This document shows, piece by piece, positions 1-6,284 of a DNA stretch of 7,594 bases. The notes below the pieces were generated by a model that saw only the letters and a program-made list of their open reading frames with translations, ran no database searches and was not told the DNA's origin. A program made the translations under genes and the position numbers. Numbering within the stretch: position 1 is the stretch's first letter; each line of letters opens with the position of its first letter. Source of the DNA: Planctomycetales bacterium (GTDB taxonomy: Bacteria > Planctomycetota > SBBH01); assembly GCA_005239795.1 (NCBI GenBank), contig SBBH01000096.1, positions 1 to 7,594 of the forward strand. The letters are read 5' to 3'.

Positions 1-573
1 GATCCCGACGGCCGCCCTCATCCATTGGTCGGCCGTCGGGATCTCCGCCCCCGCCCACTGGGCGTAGAGGATCGCGCCCCACCCCGTGACGCCGACGGCG
101 GGGTGGTTTTCGTAGCCGCGCTGGGAGGCCCATCCCGGAGTTTGACCTTCCCCCTTGCCCATGCGGCGGACCCCCCAGGGATGCTCGATGAACAGGGGAA
201 CCGTCTCGCCGAACCGGCTGGTGAACAATTCAGCCTGTGTCTCATTGGCGAAACGCGCGAACTGCTGGTTCGTGACCTCGTACTTGTCGATCAAGAACCC
301 CGGCAGATCGACCTCCTGCGGCTCCTGAAGAAGCGCCGTCCCCTCGTAAGGGCGCCGCGGATAGGGGCCGGCCGGGACATACACCATCCGGGCGCCGTCC
401 TTGACGCGGAGGTATTCGTCGTACCCTTGGGGGTTCGTGCCGTCGTAGCGGAAGGCGGCCGCCGCGGCATGTTTGGCCTGGGCGTCGGCGAGACGCCCCG
501 CGCGGCTTCCGACGGCGCAGCCGGCCAGAAGGAAAATCCCAAACCCCAAACCCAAAATCCTCCGCCTTTGCAC
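1..573 (-). CDS. Lipoprotein with SUMF1/formylglycine-generating-enzyme-like domain, 3' end off the window
   Basis: Partial gene: 191 codons are visible and the frame stays open to the left edge. The GTG start at 573 is chosen because it gives a textbook lipoprotein signal: QRRR n-region, hydrophobic core ILGLGFGIFL, then the lipobox LAGC with the lipidated Cys at residue 19. Ala at +2 would favour outer-membrane sorting under the E. coli Lol rule. A GGAG lies 8 nt upstream. From about residue 61 the SUMF1 fold begins: MVYVPAGPY (63-71), then a segment ending FLIDKYEVTNQQFARF (93-108), then HPAVGVTGW (157-165) and YAQWAGAEIPTADQWMRAA (170-188). These match the family pattern of PAG, KYEVTN, HPVV-VSW, and WAGKRLPTEAEW. 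In true formylglycine-generating enzymes the two catalytic Cys lie in the C-terminal half, which is not visible here. It could therefore be an oxidase or a non-catalytic relative of the GldK/PvdO/EgtB type. Being exported, it is unlikely to be a cytoplasmic sulfatase activator. The domain call is firm; the activity is unknown. Confidence 0.87.
   Translation of the reverse strand, partial: MQRRRILGLGFGIFLLAGCAVGSRAGRLADAQAKHAAAAAFRYDGTNPQGYDEYLRVKDGARMVYVPAGPYPRRPYEGTALLQEPQEVDLPGFLIDKYEVTNQQFARFANETQAELFTSRFGETVPLFIEHPWGVRRMGKGEGQTPGWASQRGYENHPAVGVTGWGAILYAQWAGAEIPTADQWMRAAVGI
531..560 (-). repeat. Short G-tract repeat (TTTGGG-like) inside the lipoprotein signal-peptide codons
   Basis: On the coding strand this stretch consists of GGG or GGGG tracts separated by TTT or ATTTT, with a period of about 7. 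On the plus strand it reads as CCCAAAC units. It encodes the hydrophobic core ILGLGFGIF of the lipoprotein signal peptide. The same GGGATT-type motif recurs in the two repeat units just upstream. It may simply reflect Gly/Leu/Phe codons, so calling it a repeat is tentative. Confidence 0.4.
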
Positions 574-580
574 CTGTGGT

Positions 581-602
581 GCTCCGGCGGATCCGCCGGA
601 GC
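581..602. promoter_or_regulatory. Perfect 22-bp palindrome covering the lipoprotein Shine-Dalgarno
   Basis: The 22 bases are a perfect inverted repeat: arms GCTCCGGCG and CGCCGGAGC around a central GATC. As RNA this would be a 9-bp, almost all G-C stem with a 4-nt loop. The only Shine-Dalgarno-like sequence for the downstream GTG start (GGAG at 583-586) sits in the 3' arm and would be fully paired. The right half of the palindrome is also the beginning of the first 62-bp repeat unit. The palindrome is seen directly; a role in limiting translation is inferred. Confidence 0.7.
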
Positions 603-715
603 TTCTCCATGCGGCCACGCCGCATGAGCGTAGGCGGACAAATCCCAATCCCCTCCGCCGAAGCTTTCCCATGCGGCCACGTCGCATGGGCGTAGGCGGA
701 CAAATCCCAATCCCC
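592..715. repeat. Two tandem 62-bp repeat units with nested dyad symmetry
   Basis: Unit 1 is 592-653 and unit 2 is 654-715. They abut exactly and agree at 57 of 62 positions, with differences at unit positions 8, 14, 15, 29 and 36. Each unit starts TCCGCCG and carries an inner hairpin: CATGCGG/CCGCATG in unit 1 and CCCATGCG/CGCATGGG in unit 2. An outer TCCGCC/GGCGGA pair closes about 46 nt of each unit. No protein signature fits any frame across the pair, and the units lie between the ATPase stop and the lipoprotein start. This looks like a REP- or MITE-like structured intergenic repeat. I do not recognise a named family. Confidence 0.85.
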
Positions 716-724
716 ATAGAGAAA

Positions 725-753
725 CTTATACTACAGCCCCCCTTCCAGGACAA
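725..753 (-). promoter_or_regulatory. Candidate sigma70-like promoter for the lipoprotein gene
   Basis: On the minus strand TTGTCC (748-753, 4 of 6 matches to the -35 consensus) is followed after exactly 17 bp by TATAAG (725-730, 5 of 6 matches to the -10). The -35 and spacer overlap the last codons and stop of the ATPase gene. Transcription would begin near 717 and give a leader of about 145 nt containing both 62-bp repeats and the palindrome over the ribosome binding site. It is a weak-to-moderate match in a GC-rich background, without experimental support. Confidence 0.4.
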
Positions 754-1987
754 AGGACAGGGGAAGGGCAACGAGGCCGCGCGCAAGCGGCACTGCCTCG
801 GCCCCTCCATACAGGACGAGGCCGAAGGGCGCCGCACGGCCGAACGTCTCCAGAAAAGAGCCCAGGCCGCGCGTGTCGGCGGTCCTCACCGTGGAAGCCG
901 TCTTCACCTCGATCGGAAGGAGCCGCGTCCCACGCTCGAGGACAAAGTCGACCTCGGCCCCGGCCTGTGTTCGATAGTGGAAGATCCGCGTCGGCACCCG
1001 CGCGGCGTCTGCAAAGGCCAGGAGGTGCTGGGCGACAAGCGTCTCGAGGAGCCGCCCCGCCACGTTGAGGCGCCTGGCGTCCCCCCAGCCGCGCACACCC
1101 GCCAAGTGCCCCGCGAGACCGGCATCCCCGATATGCAGCTTGGGAGATTTCACCAGCCGCTTTGCGATATTGCGCCAGTAGGGGGGGATGCGATCCGCTA
1201 AAAAGGTCATTTCCATGAGCGCTGACCACCGCACCCCCGTATCGACAGAGACGCCGGCGTCGTGTGCCAGCGCGGCCATGTTGGCCGCCTGCGCCGTCCG
1301 GGCCGCCGCAAGCGACAGGAACCGGACGAACGCGGGGACCTCCTCGATGCGGACAAGAGGGGGGACATCCTGTTCGATATAGGTGGCCCGGTACTGCTCG
1401 AACCACCGCTCACGCGCGCCGACACCTTTTCGGCCCAGGAAAGGAACGGGCAGGCCGCCCATCATCAGTTTTGCGCTGTCCAGGGGAGAGGCGGTCCGGC
1501 CTGCGAAGGCCGCGGAGAGCTCGCTGGCGGACCGGAAGCGGAAGAGCAAGTCCAGGAGGCTGGACTGCGCGTTTCCCGCCGCCTCGGCCCATGTCAGGGG
1601 GCGCAGGCGCAGGAGCGCCACGCGCCCCGCCAAGGTTTCCTTCACGCCGCGGCCCGCGGGGATCTGGGACGACCCCGTCAGAAGAAAGGCGCCGGCTCTC
1701 CGACGAACGTCCACTTCCCGCTTGATCGCCAGGAGGAGTTCCGGCACGCGCTGGACCTCGTCGAGCGTCACGGGTCGAGGCAGGCTCTGGATGAATCCTT
1801 GCGGATCCTCACGCGCGGCCGCCAGAAGGCTCAAATCATCCAACGTGAAATAGGCCCGTCCGGGATCGATCCGTCGAACCAGGGTCGTCTTTCCCGCCTG
1901 CCGCAGGCCGCTGACCCACACGACAGGGTGTTCCCGCAAGGCGCGGCGCAGAACGGGCTCCAACAGGCGCGGCCGCTCGGAGGACAC
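731..1987 (-). CDS. AAA ATPase with C-terminal DUF4143 (COG1373 family)
   Basis: A 418-residue protein with the two-part architecture of COG1373/AAA_14-DUF4143 ATPases. The N-terminal P-loop domain has Walker A GLRQAGKTT (27-35), Walker B VTLDEVQRVPE (73-83; Asp76, Glu77) and a sensor-like FLLTGSSQ (101-108). The C-terminal half has GAEVDFVLE (343-351) and LLPIEVKTAS (356-365). This is the EVDF plus E-x-K pattern that resembles a PD-(D/E)xK nuclease core and is typical of the family. The length is usual and no key motif is missing. There is no signal peptide, so it should be cytoplasmic. The family's substrate is poorly defined. Many members are mobile or patchily distributed, and some resemble defence or toxin-antitoxin genes. 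The GTG start at 1987 leaves 26 residues before the P-loop, as usual, and follows an apparent leaderless promoter. A TGA 30 nt upstream closes the frame. It runs in the same direction as the pump operon but seems independently transcribed. Confidence 0.9.
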   Translation of the reverse strand: MSSERPRLLEPVLRRALREHPVVWVSGLRQAGKTTLVRRIDPGRAYFTLDDLSLLAAAREDPQGFIQSLPRPVTLDEVQRVPELLLAIKREVDVRRRAGAFLLTGSSQIPAGRGVKETLAGRVALLRLRPLTWAEAAGNAQSSLLDLLFRFRSASELSAAFAGRTASPLDSAKLMMGGLPVPFLGRKGVGARERWFEQYRATYIEQDVPPLVRIEEVPAFVRFLSLAAARTAQAANMAALAHDAGVSVDTGVRWSALMEMTFLADRIPPYWRNIAKRLVKSPKLHIGDAGLAGHLAGVRGWGDARRLNVAGRLLETLVAQHLLAFADAARVPTRIFHYRTQAGAEVDFVLERGTRLLPIEVKTASTVRTADTRGLGSFLETFGRAAPFGLVLYGGAEAVPLARGLVALPLSFVLEGGL

Positions 1988-1993
1988 GTTGAA

Positions 1994-2021
1994 AATATAC
2001 GACGTTATCGTATAAAATCAA
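1994..2021 (-). promoter_or_regulatory. Promoter of the ATPase gene, probably leaderless
   Basis: On the minus strand TTGATT (2016-2021, 4 of 6 to the -35) is followed by a 16-bp spacer and TATATT (1994-1999, 5 of 6 to the -10). Only six bases, TTCAAC, separate the -10 box from the GTG start, so the expected first transcribed base falls at or next to the start codon. There is no Shine-Dalgarno upstream of GTG. The whole 61-bp gap is conspicuously AT-rich against its GC-rich surroundings. Confidence 0.6.
1996..2014. promoter_or_regulatory. 19-bp palindromic operator candidate in the ATPase promoter
   Basis: The sequence TATACGACGTTATCGTATA consists of perfect 7-bp arms (TATACGA/TCGTATA) around a 5-bp centre. 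It fills most of the spacer between the promoter boxes and overlaps four bases of the -10 box. A repressor bound here would block RNA polymerase. The layout resembles autoregulated toxin-antitoxin and mobile-element promoters. No DNA-binding regulator gene is visible in the window, so the binding protein is unknown. Confidence 0.6.
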
Positions 2022-2048
2022 GGTATATTAAAAAAGAGAGGCTAGGGA

Positions 2049-5000
2049 CTAGTGTTTTTCAGCGCCCCAACACTGCCGAACGCTCTCGAACAGGCTGTAC
2101 GCGCACGGAACCACGAACAAGGTGAGCAGTGTGGAAAAGAGGATCCCGCCGATCACGGCCAAGGCCATCGAGGAACGCAACTCTCCTCCGGGGCCGATCG
2201 CCAAGGCCGCCGGGATCGCGCCCGCGATGGTCGAGAGCGACGTCATGAGAATCGGTCGCAAACGGACAGGGCAGGCTTCTTGCAGAGCCTCGTCGACAGC
2301 AAGCCCTTCCTCACGCCGCTGATTGGTGTAGTCGACAAGCAGGATCGAGTTTTTCTTCACGATCCCCATGAGGAGGATGAGGCCGATCGTGCTGTACATG
2401 TTCAGGGTCTGGCCGAAAATCCAAAGGAAGACAAAAGCTCCCGTCACACTGAACGGGAGCGCCAGAAGAACCGTCACCGGGTGGATGAAGCTGTTGAACT
2501 GCGACGCCAGGATCATGTAGGCGACCACCACCCCCGTCCAGAGGGCAAACATCAGGCTCTGCTGAGACTCGCGAAAGGTCTCGGCGCTCCCCGAGAAGAC
2601 CAGGCGATACCCCTCGGGCAGGATCTCCTTCGCGATCCGTTCGACCTCATCGAGACATTTTTCCTGCGTCTTGCCGGGGGCGACTCCCGCCGTGACGGTG
2701 ACCGCCCGTTCGCGGTTCTTCCGGATGATCGTCTGGAGCGCGGGGCGCTCCTCGATCGTGACGAGGTCCGAGAGCCGCACGAGCGCCCCGGAACTCGAGC
2801 GCACCAAGAGACGCTCGATATCCTCCGGGCGCAACCGCTGGTCCTTGACAAGGCGCATCTTCACGTCGTAGCGGCGTCCCCCTTCCTTATAGTGCCCCAC
2901 CTTCACCCCACCGACCAAGGCGTTCACGGTGGCGCCGATCGCCTCCATCGAGACCCCCAGGTCCGCCGCCCTTTGCCGCAGCGGTTTTATCGCCACCTCG
3001 GGCTGGCCCATCCGGAAATCCGTGCGGACAGCGGTCATAAAACCGCTGGCGTTCATCTTTTCCTTCATCTGGTCGGCATACTCCCCGAGTTTTTGCCAGT
3101 CGCCTCCGCGAATCGAGAAGTCCACTGGAAAACTGCGCCCGGGGCGTGTGGGATCCGCCTGAGAAAGATCCTGCGGTGCCGCCTGTATGCCGGGCAGCAC
3201 GTTCAAGGTTTTGTCGACCTCGGCGATGACTTCAGCCTGCGTCCTCTCGCGTTCGGAAGCGGGCTTGAGCGTCACGAAAAGCATCGCCGAATCCACGTCC
3301 CCGCCGCCGAAGCCGCCGACAGCCATGTAGTACCGCTGGATCTCAGGAAGCTTCATGATTTCCGCCTCGCAGATCCGCGCCATCCGGTCGGTCTCCTCGA
3401 TGGAGCTCCCGATCGGCGTCTCGAGCCGCACAAGGAACCGCGATTGGTCGTGCGCCGGGGTGAACTCCCGGCCAATCGTCTGGGACAGAGCCAGGGATGC
3501 GGCGAAGATCGCGGCCGAGCCGCCCAAGACCCAGAGGCGATGGCCGAGGCAGGGGGCCAGGAGCGCGCGATATCCCCCCGCCATCCTCTCGAAAAGCCGC
3601 TCGACGGCGCGCCCCAGGGCCGTGCGCCGCTCCCTTACGGTGAGAAACTGGGCGCATCGGGACGGCGTCAGCGTGATCGCTTCCAAAAGCGACAGCGCCA
3701 CCGCCGCCGAGATCGTCACGCCGAACTCGAAGAAGAGCCGCCCGATCATCCCCCGCATGAAGGCGACCGGCAGGAAGATGGCGACGATCGCCAGGGTCGC
3801 CGCCATCGCTGCGAAGGTGATCTCGCGCGCGCCCACGAGGGCCGCCTCGCGGCGGGGTTTCCCCCCTTCGGCGTGGCGGTAGATGTTCTCCAAGACCATG
3901 ATCGCGTCGTCCACGACGATCCCGACCGCCAAAGAGAGGCCGATCAGGGTGAAGAGGTTCAAGGTGAAACCGGCGAAGTACATCACGCCGAACGCCCCGA
4001 CGATCGAGGTGGGGATCGAGAGGAGCACGTTCACGGTCGACGTCAAGGAACCCAGGAAAAGCCAGCAGACTGCGGAGGTCAGGATGCCAGCGAGGACCAG
4101 CGTGAAGATGACTTCCCGAACGGATTCCTCGACGAAAACGGTCCCGTCGTAGCTCACGTCCAGGGAGAGGTCCTCGGGCAGCTCCTTCTGGATCTCGGAA
4201 AGTCGCTCCTTCGCCGCCCGGGCGACGGCGACGGCATTGGCGCCGGACTGCTTCTTGATCCCCATCCCGACGGCGGGTTGGCCATTGAAACGGGAGATCC
4301 GGCGGACATCCTCGGTCCCGTCCTCAACCACCGCCACCTGCGAGAGAAGGATCTGCGTCCCCTGGCGCTCGGCGATGACGATCCGGCGGATCTCGTCTAA
4401 GGAGGCCGCCTCCCCCTCGGCGCGCACCGTCAGCTCACGCGCGTCCGTCTCGATCCGCCCTGCGGGAACCTCGACATGCTCGCGGGCCAGAGCCGCCGTC
4501 ACATCGCCGGCGGCGAGGCCATAGGACTCCAGACGCGACCCGTCGAGCCAGATACGGACCATCCGGGGAAGATATCCCCCCACCATGATGTCCCCGACGC
4601 CAGGGATGATCTGGAACCGGTCCACTAAGTGGTTCTTGACGTACTCCGAAAGCTCCTGGACGGGGCGCGTTCCGGAGAGCGACAGCCAGAGGATCGGCCG
4701 CTCCAGGGAGCTGGTTTTGGCCACGACGGGGGGGTCGATGTCGGGAGGGAGTTCCTTCTGTACCTGGCCCACGCGCGCCTGAACATCTTGAAAAGCCGCG
4801 TCAATGTCGCGATCGATCTCGAATTCCACGGTGATGTCAGAGCGCCCCTGGCGGCTGGAGGACGAAATCTCCTTGATGCTCGCGATGGCGCTCACGGCGT
4901 TCTCGACCGGATCGACGACATCCGTCTCCATCACCTCCGGCGAGGCCCCCTCGAGTGTGATCGAGACCGAGATCGTGGGAAAATCCACCTCGGGGTACTC

Positions 5001-5105
5001 GCTCACTCCCAGGCGCGAGTAGCCCAGGGCTCCGAACAGGACGAGCCCCGCCATCAGCATCCAGGCGAAGACGGAGTTCTTGATGGAGATGTCAGAGAGC
5101 GTCAT
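2049..5105 (-). CDS. RND efflux permease, hydrophobe/amphiphile (AcrB/MdtB-like) type
   Basis: A 1018-residue proton-driven inner-membrane pump, close to the usual 1020-1050. The order is classical: TM1 (about 10-30), a periplasmic porter loop (31-331), TM2-TM6 (332-482), TM7 (about 523-542), a second periplasmic loop to about 848, and TM8-TM12 (849-1004). The TM4 proton-relay pair is present as VGIVVDDAIMVLEN (394-407; Asp399, Asp400). The TM10 lysine is in MGIVKKNSILLVDY (913-926), with Lys918 matching AcrB Lys940. The AcrB Thr978 position appears to be Leu982; loss of that Thr is also seen in MdtB-like members. The Asp pair and lack of CusA-type metal motifs favour drug or lipophile export over heavy metals. 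Only one permease gene is present, suggesting a homotrimer. The ATG has AGGAG 6 nt upstream. It follows the adaptor gene by 96 bp. The substrate cannot be inferred. Confidence 0.96.
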   Translation of the reverse strand: MTLSDISIKNSVFAWMLMAGLVLFGALGYSRLGVSEYPEVDFPTISVSITLEGASPEVMETDVVDPVENAVSAIASIKEISSSSRQGRSDITVEFEIDRDIDAAFQDVQARVGQVQKELPPDIDPPVVAKTSSLERPILWLSLSGTRPVQELSEYVKNHLVDRFQIIPGVGDIMVGGYLPRMVRIWLDGSRLESYGLAAGDVTAALAREHVEVPAGRIETDARELTVRAEGEAASLDEIRRIVIAERQGTQILLSQVAVVEDGTEDVRRISRFNGQPAVGMGIKKQSGANAVAVARAAKERLSEIQKELPEDLSLDVSYDGTVFVEESVREVIFTLVLAGILTSAVCWLFLGSLTSTVNVLLSIPTSIVGAFGVMYFAGFTLNLFTLIGLSLAVGIVVDDAIMVLENIYRHAEGGKPRREAALVGAREITFAAMAATLAIVAIFLPVAFMRGMIGRLFFEFGVTISAAVALSLLEAITLTPSRCAQFLTVRERRTALGRAVERLFERMAGGYRALLAPCLGHRLWVLGGSAAIFAASLALSQTIGREFTPAHDQSRFLVRLETPIGSSIEETDRMARICEAEIMKLPEIQRYYMAVGGFGGGDVDSAMLFVTLKPASERERTQAEVIAEVDKTLNVLPGIQAAPQDLSQADPTRPGRSFPVDFSIRGGDWQKLGEYADQMKEKMNASGFMTAVRTDFRMGQPEVAIKPLRQRAADLGVSMEAIGATVNALVGGVKVGHYKEGGRRYDVKMRLVKDQRLRPEDIERLLVRSSSGALVRLSDLVTIEERPALQTIIRKNRERAVTVTAGVAPGKTQEKCLDEVERIAKEILPEGYRLVFSGSAETFRESQQSLMFALWTGVVVAYMILASQFNSFIHPVTVLLALPFSVTGAFVFLWIFGQTLNMYSTIGLILLMGIVKKNSILLVDYTNQRREEGLAVDEALQEACPVRLRPILMTSLSTIAGAIPAALAIGPGGELRSSMALAVIGGILFSTLLTLFVVPCAYSLFESVRQCWGAEKH

Positions 5106-5111
5106 GACTAA

Positions 5112-5116
5112 CTCCT
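5112..5116 (-). promoter_or_regulatory. Ribosome binding site of the RND permease, abutting a repeat arm
   Basis: AGGAG on the minus strand, with 6 nt to the ATG at 5105. Its 5' edge touches the inner repeat array at 5117-5137. A hairpin formed by the two arrays would therefore end exactly at the ribosome binding site. Confidence 0.8.
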
Positions 5117-5137
5117 GAAATGGGAAATGGGAAATGA
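5117..5137. repeat. Heptanucleotide array, three GAAATGN units (left arm)
   Basis: Three exact-period 7-nt units on the plus strand: GAAATGG, GAAATGG, GAAATGA. The array is inverted relative to the five CATTTCN units at 5182-5216. It pairs with 5181-5201 at 19 of 21 positions, across a 43-nt loop. It lies in the untranslated spacer between adaptor and permease. No U-tract follows on the transcript, so it does not look like an intrinsic terminator. Confidence 0.8.
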
Positions 5138-5181
5138 ACTGAAGAGGAAATCAGGTGAAATAAGATCGCCTTTTCTTCTCT

Positions 5182-5216
5182 CATTTCACATTTCACATTT
5201 CTCATTTCTCATTTCG
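5182..5216. repeat. Heptanucleotide array, five CATTTCN units (right arm), overlapping the adaptor stop codon
   Basis: Five uninterrupted 7-nt units on the plus strand: CATTTCA twice, CATTTCT twice, CATTTCG. Units three to five overlap the 3' end of the adaptor gene, and the adaptor's TGA stop (5204-5202) is made of repeat sequence. The array is the inverted partner of the three-unit array at 5117-5137. Confidence 0.85.
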
Positions 5217-6284
5217 ATACTCAATCGTCATTCCATCCTTCAAAAACTTCGCCCCGCGCGTCACGATCGTCTCGCCGGAGGAAACCCCTCCCAGGATTTC
5301 GACGCGGCCGTCTGCCAGGTGCAAACCCAGCGTCACGAGCCGCTCTCGCGCGACATCCCCCTCGGCCGCGAAGAGGACATACCCCTTGTCGGTTGGAAGA
5401 AGCGCCGACTCCGGCACCGCGATCGCCGAAAGATTCTGGGCGGTCTCGATCTCCACCTGGGCGAACTGCCCCGAGCGCAGGATCCTCTCGGGGTTTTCCG
5501 CGCGCGCCACGCATTCCACGGTGCGCGTTCCCAGGTCGGCCTGCGAGGCGACATGAAAGACCGTCCCCGCGAAGCGCCGGCCGGGAAGGGCCCCCACGGC
5601 AAACGAGAGGACCTGCCCGGGAGCGATTTTTTCCGCTTGCGCCTCCGTCAGGCTGAACCGCAGGCGCAGAACCTCTGTGTCCACGACGGCGCCGATGAGG
5701 GCGCCTGCCTGCACGTATTGCCCGGCGACGACGAGGCGCCGCTCGATCGCCCCTGAAAACGGCGATCGAAGGCAGGAGCGCTTCTCGTCCTCGCGCGCCA
5801 AATTCAGGAGCACCACCGCCTCCCTATGGGCAGCCTCGGCATCGGCCAAACGGGCCTCATGCTGGAGGATCTCTTCCTCGGAGACCCACCCCGGATCTTT
5901 TTCGCGAAGTTGCCTTCGCCGCGCCAGGGCGCTTTGGGCCTCGCGCGCCTGAGCCTCGAGCTTCTCGGAAGCGGCCTGGGCCTTGGCGGCCAGCAAGCGG
6001 TAGCGCTCGGGGTCGATCGTCGCCAGGATCTTCCCCGCTTCGACAACATCCCCCTCTTCGAAAAAAAGTTCCCGCACGACGCCCGAGACCTCAGAGGAGA
6101 TCTGTTTGTGGTCCGCCTCCAGGCTCCCCGTGGCCGAGAGGCGGTAGCGGATCGGGCGCGGCGCGAGGCGTTCGACCTCGACAGGCACCGCGCGGGCGGT
6201 TCTCGGAGGCTCAGCCAGAACAGATGCGCCGGCCATGAACAGGCACGCCATCGAGAAAAACATCTTGTGTGCCTGGCGGATCAT
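5202..6284 (-). CDS. RND efflux periplasmic adaptor (membrane fusion protein, AcrA/HlyD-like)
   Basis: A 360-residue adaptor that joins the permease to the outer-membrane channel. A Sec signal is seen at 1-24 (hydrophobic FFSMACLFMAGASVLA, likely cut after VLA). There is no proper lipobox, so it is probably soluble or held by the complex and not acylated. The barrel-sandwich/lipoyl halves are at about 57-97 (SGVVRELFFEEGDVVEAGKIL) and 171-206 (LRSPFSGAIERRLVVAGQYV). They flank an alpha-helical hairpin at 98-168. A beta-barrel domain follows (about 207-282), then a membrane-proximal domain (283-357, VPESALLPT and GVSSGETIVTRG). The ATG at 6284 is preferred over an in-frame start 60 nt upstream. 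It sits at the signal peptide, has an excellent AGGAGGAG 8 nt upstream, and overlaps the channel gene's stop as ATGA. That overlap implies translational coupling. The last few codons lie inside a heptanucleotide array. Confidence 0.95.
   Translation of the reverse strand: MIRQAHKMFFSMACLFMAGASVLAEPPRTARAVPVEVERLAPRPIRYRLSATGSLEADHKQISSEVSGVVRELFFEEGDVVEAGKILATIDPERYRLLAAKAQAASEKLEAQAREAQSALARRRQLREKDPGWVSEEEILQHEARLADAEAAHREAVVLLNLAREDEKRSCLRSPFSGAIERRLVVAGQYVQAGALIGAVVDTEVLRLRFSLTEAQAEKIAPGQVLSFAVGALPGRRFAGTVFHVASQADLGTRTVECVARAENPERILRSGQFAQVEIETAQNLSAIAVPESALLPTDKGYVLFAAEGDVARERLVTLGLHLADGRVEILGGVSSGETIVTRGAKFLKDGMTIEYRNEK

Larger units (their letters stand above)
1988..2048. other. AT-rich intergenic gap between permease and ATPase
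   Basis: This 61-bp gap carries the ATPase promoter and palindrome. On the transcript the permease stop is followed by a short CTAG-based dyad and a run of six T (2030-2035). The dyad is only 4 bp, so this is at best a very weak terminator. No gene fits here. Confidence 0.6.

Noticed and set aside
242..710. Closed minus-strand frames of 153 and 139 codons at the left end (242-703, 291-710)
   Set aside because: They begin in the repeat units and lie out of frame with the SUMF1-domain gene, which carries the real motifs and lipoprotein signal.
592..715. CRISPR array or integron attC sites
   Set aside because: There are only two directly abutting units with no spacers, and no attC core consensus (GTTRRRY/RYYYAAC) or integrase is present.
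2022..2051. Rho-independent terminator after the permease
   Set aside because: There is a run of six T, but the only dyad before it is a 4-bp CTAG pairing overlapping the stop codon, too weak to call.
25..2125. Long plus-strand open frames over the lipoprotein and ATPase genes (25-627, 473-1201, 1262-2125)
   Set aside because: They are Arg/Pro/Gly-rich shadows of high-GC minus-strand genes, with no family motifs, and they cross the intergenic repeats and promoter.
2052..4400. A 782-codon plus-strand open frame antisense to the RND permease
   Set aside because: Its composition is low-complexity His/Arg/Asp-rich, as expected from the complement of RND codons. The minus strand carries unmistakable RND motifs along the same stretch.
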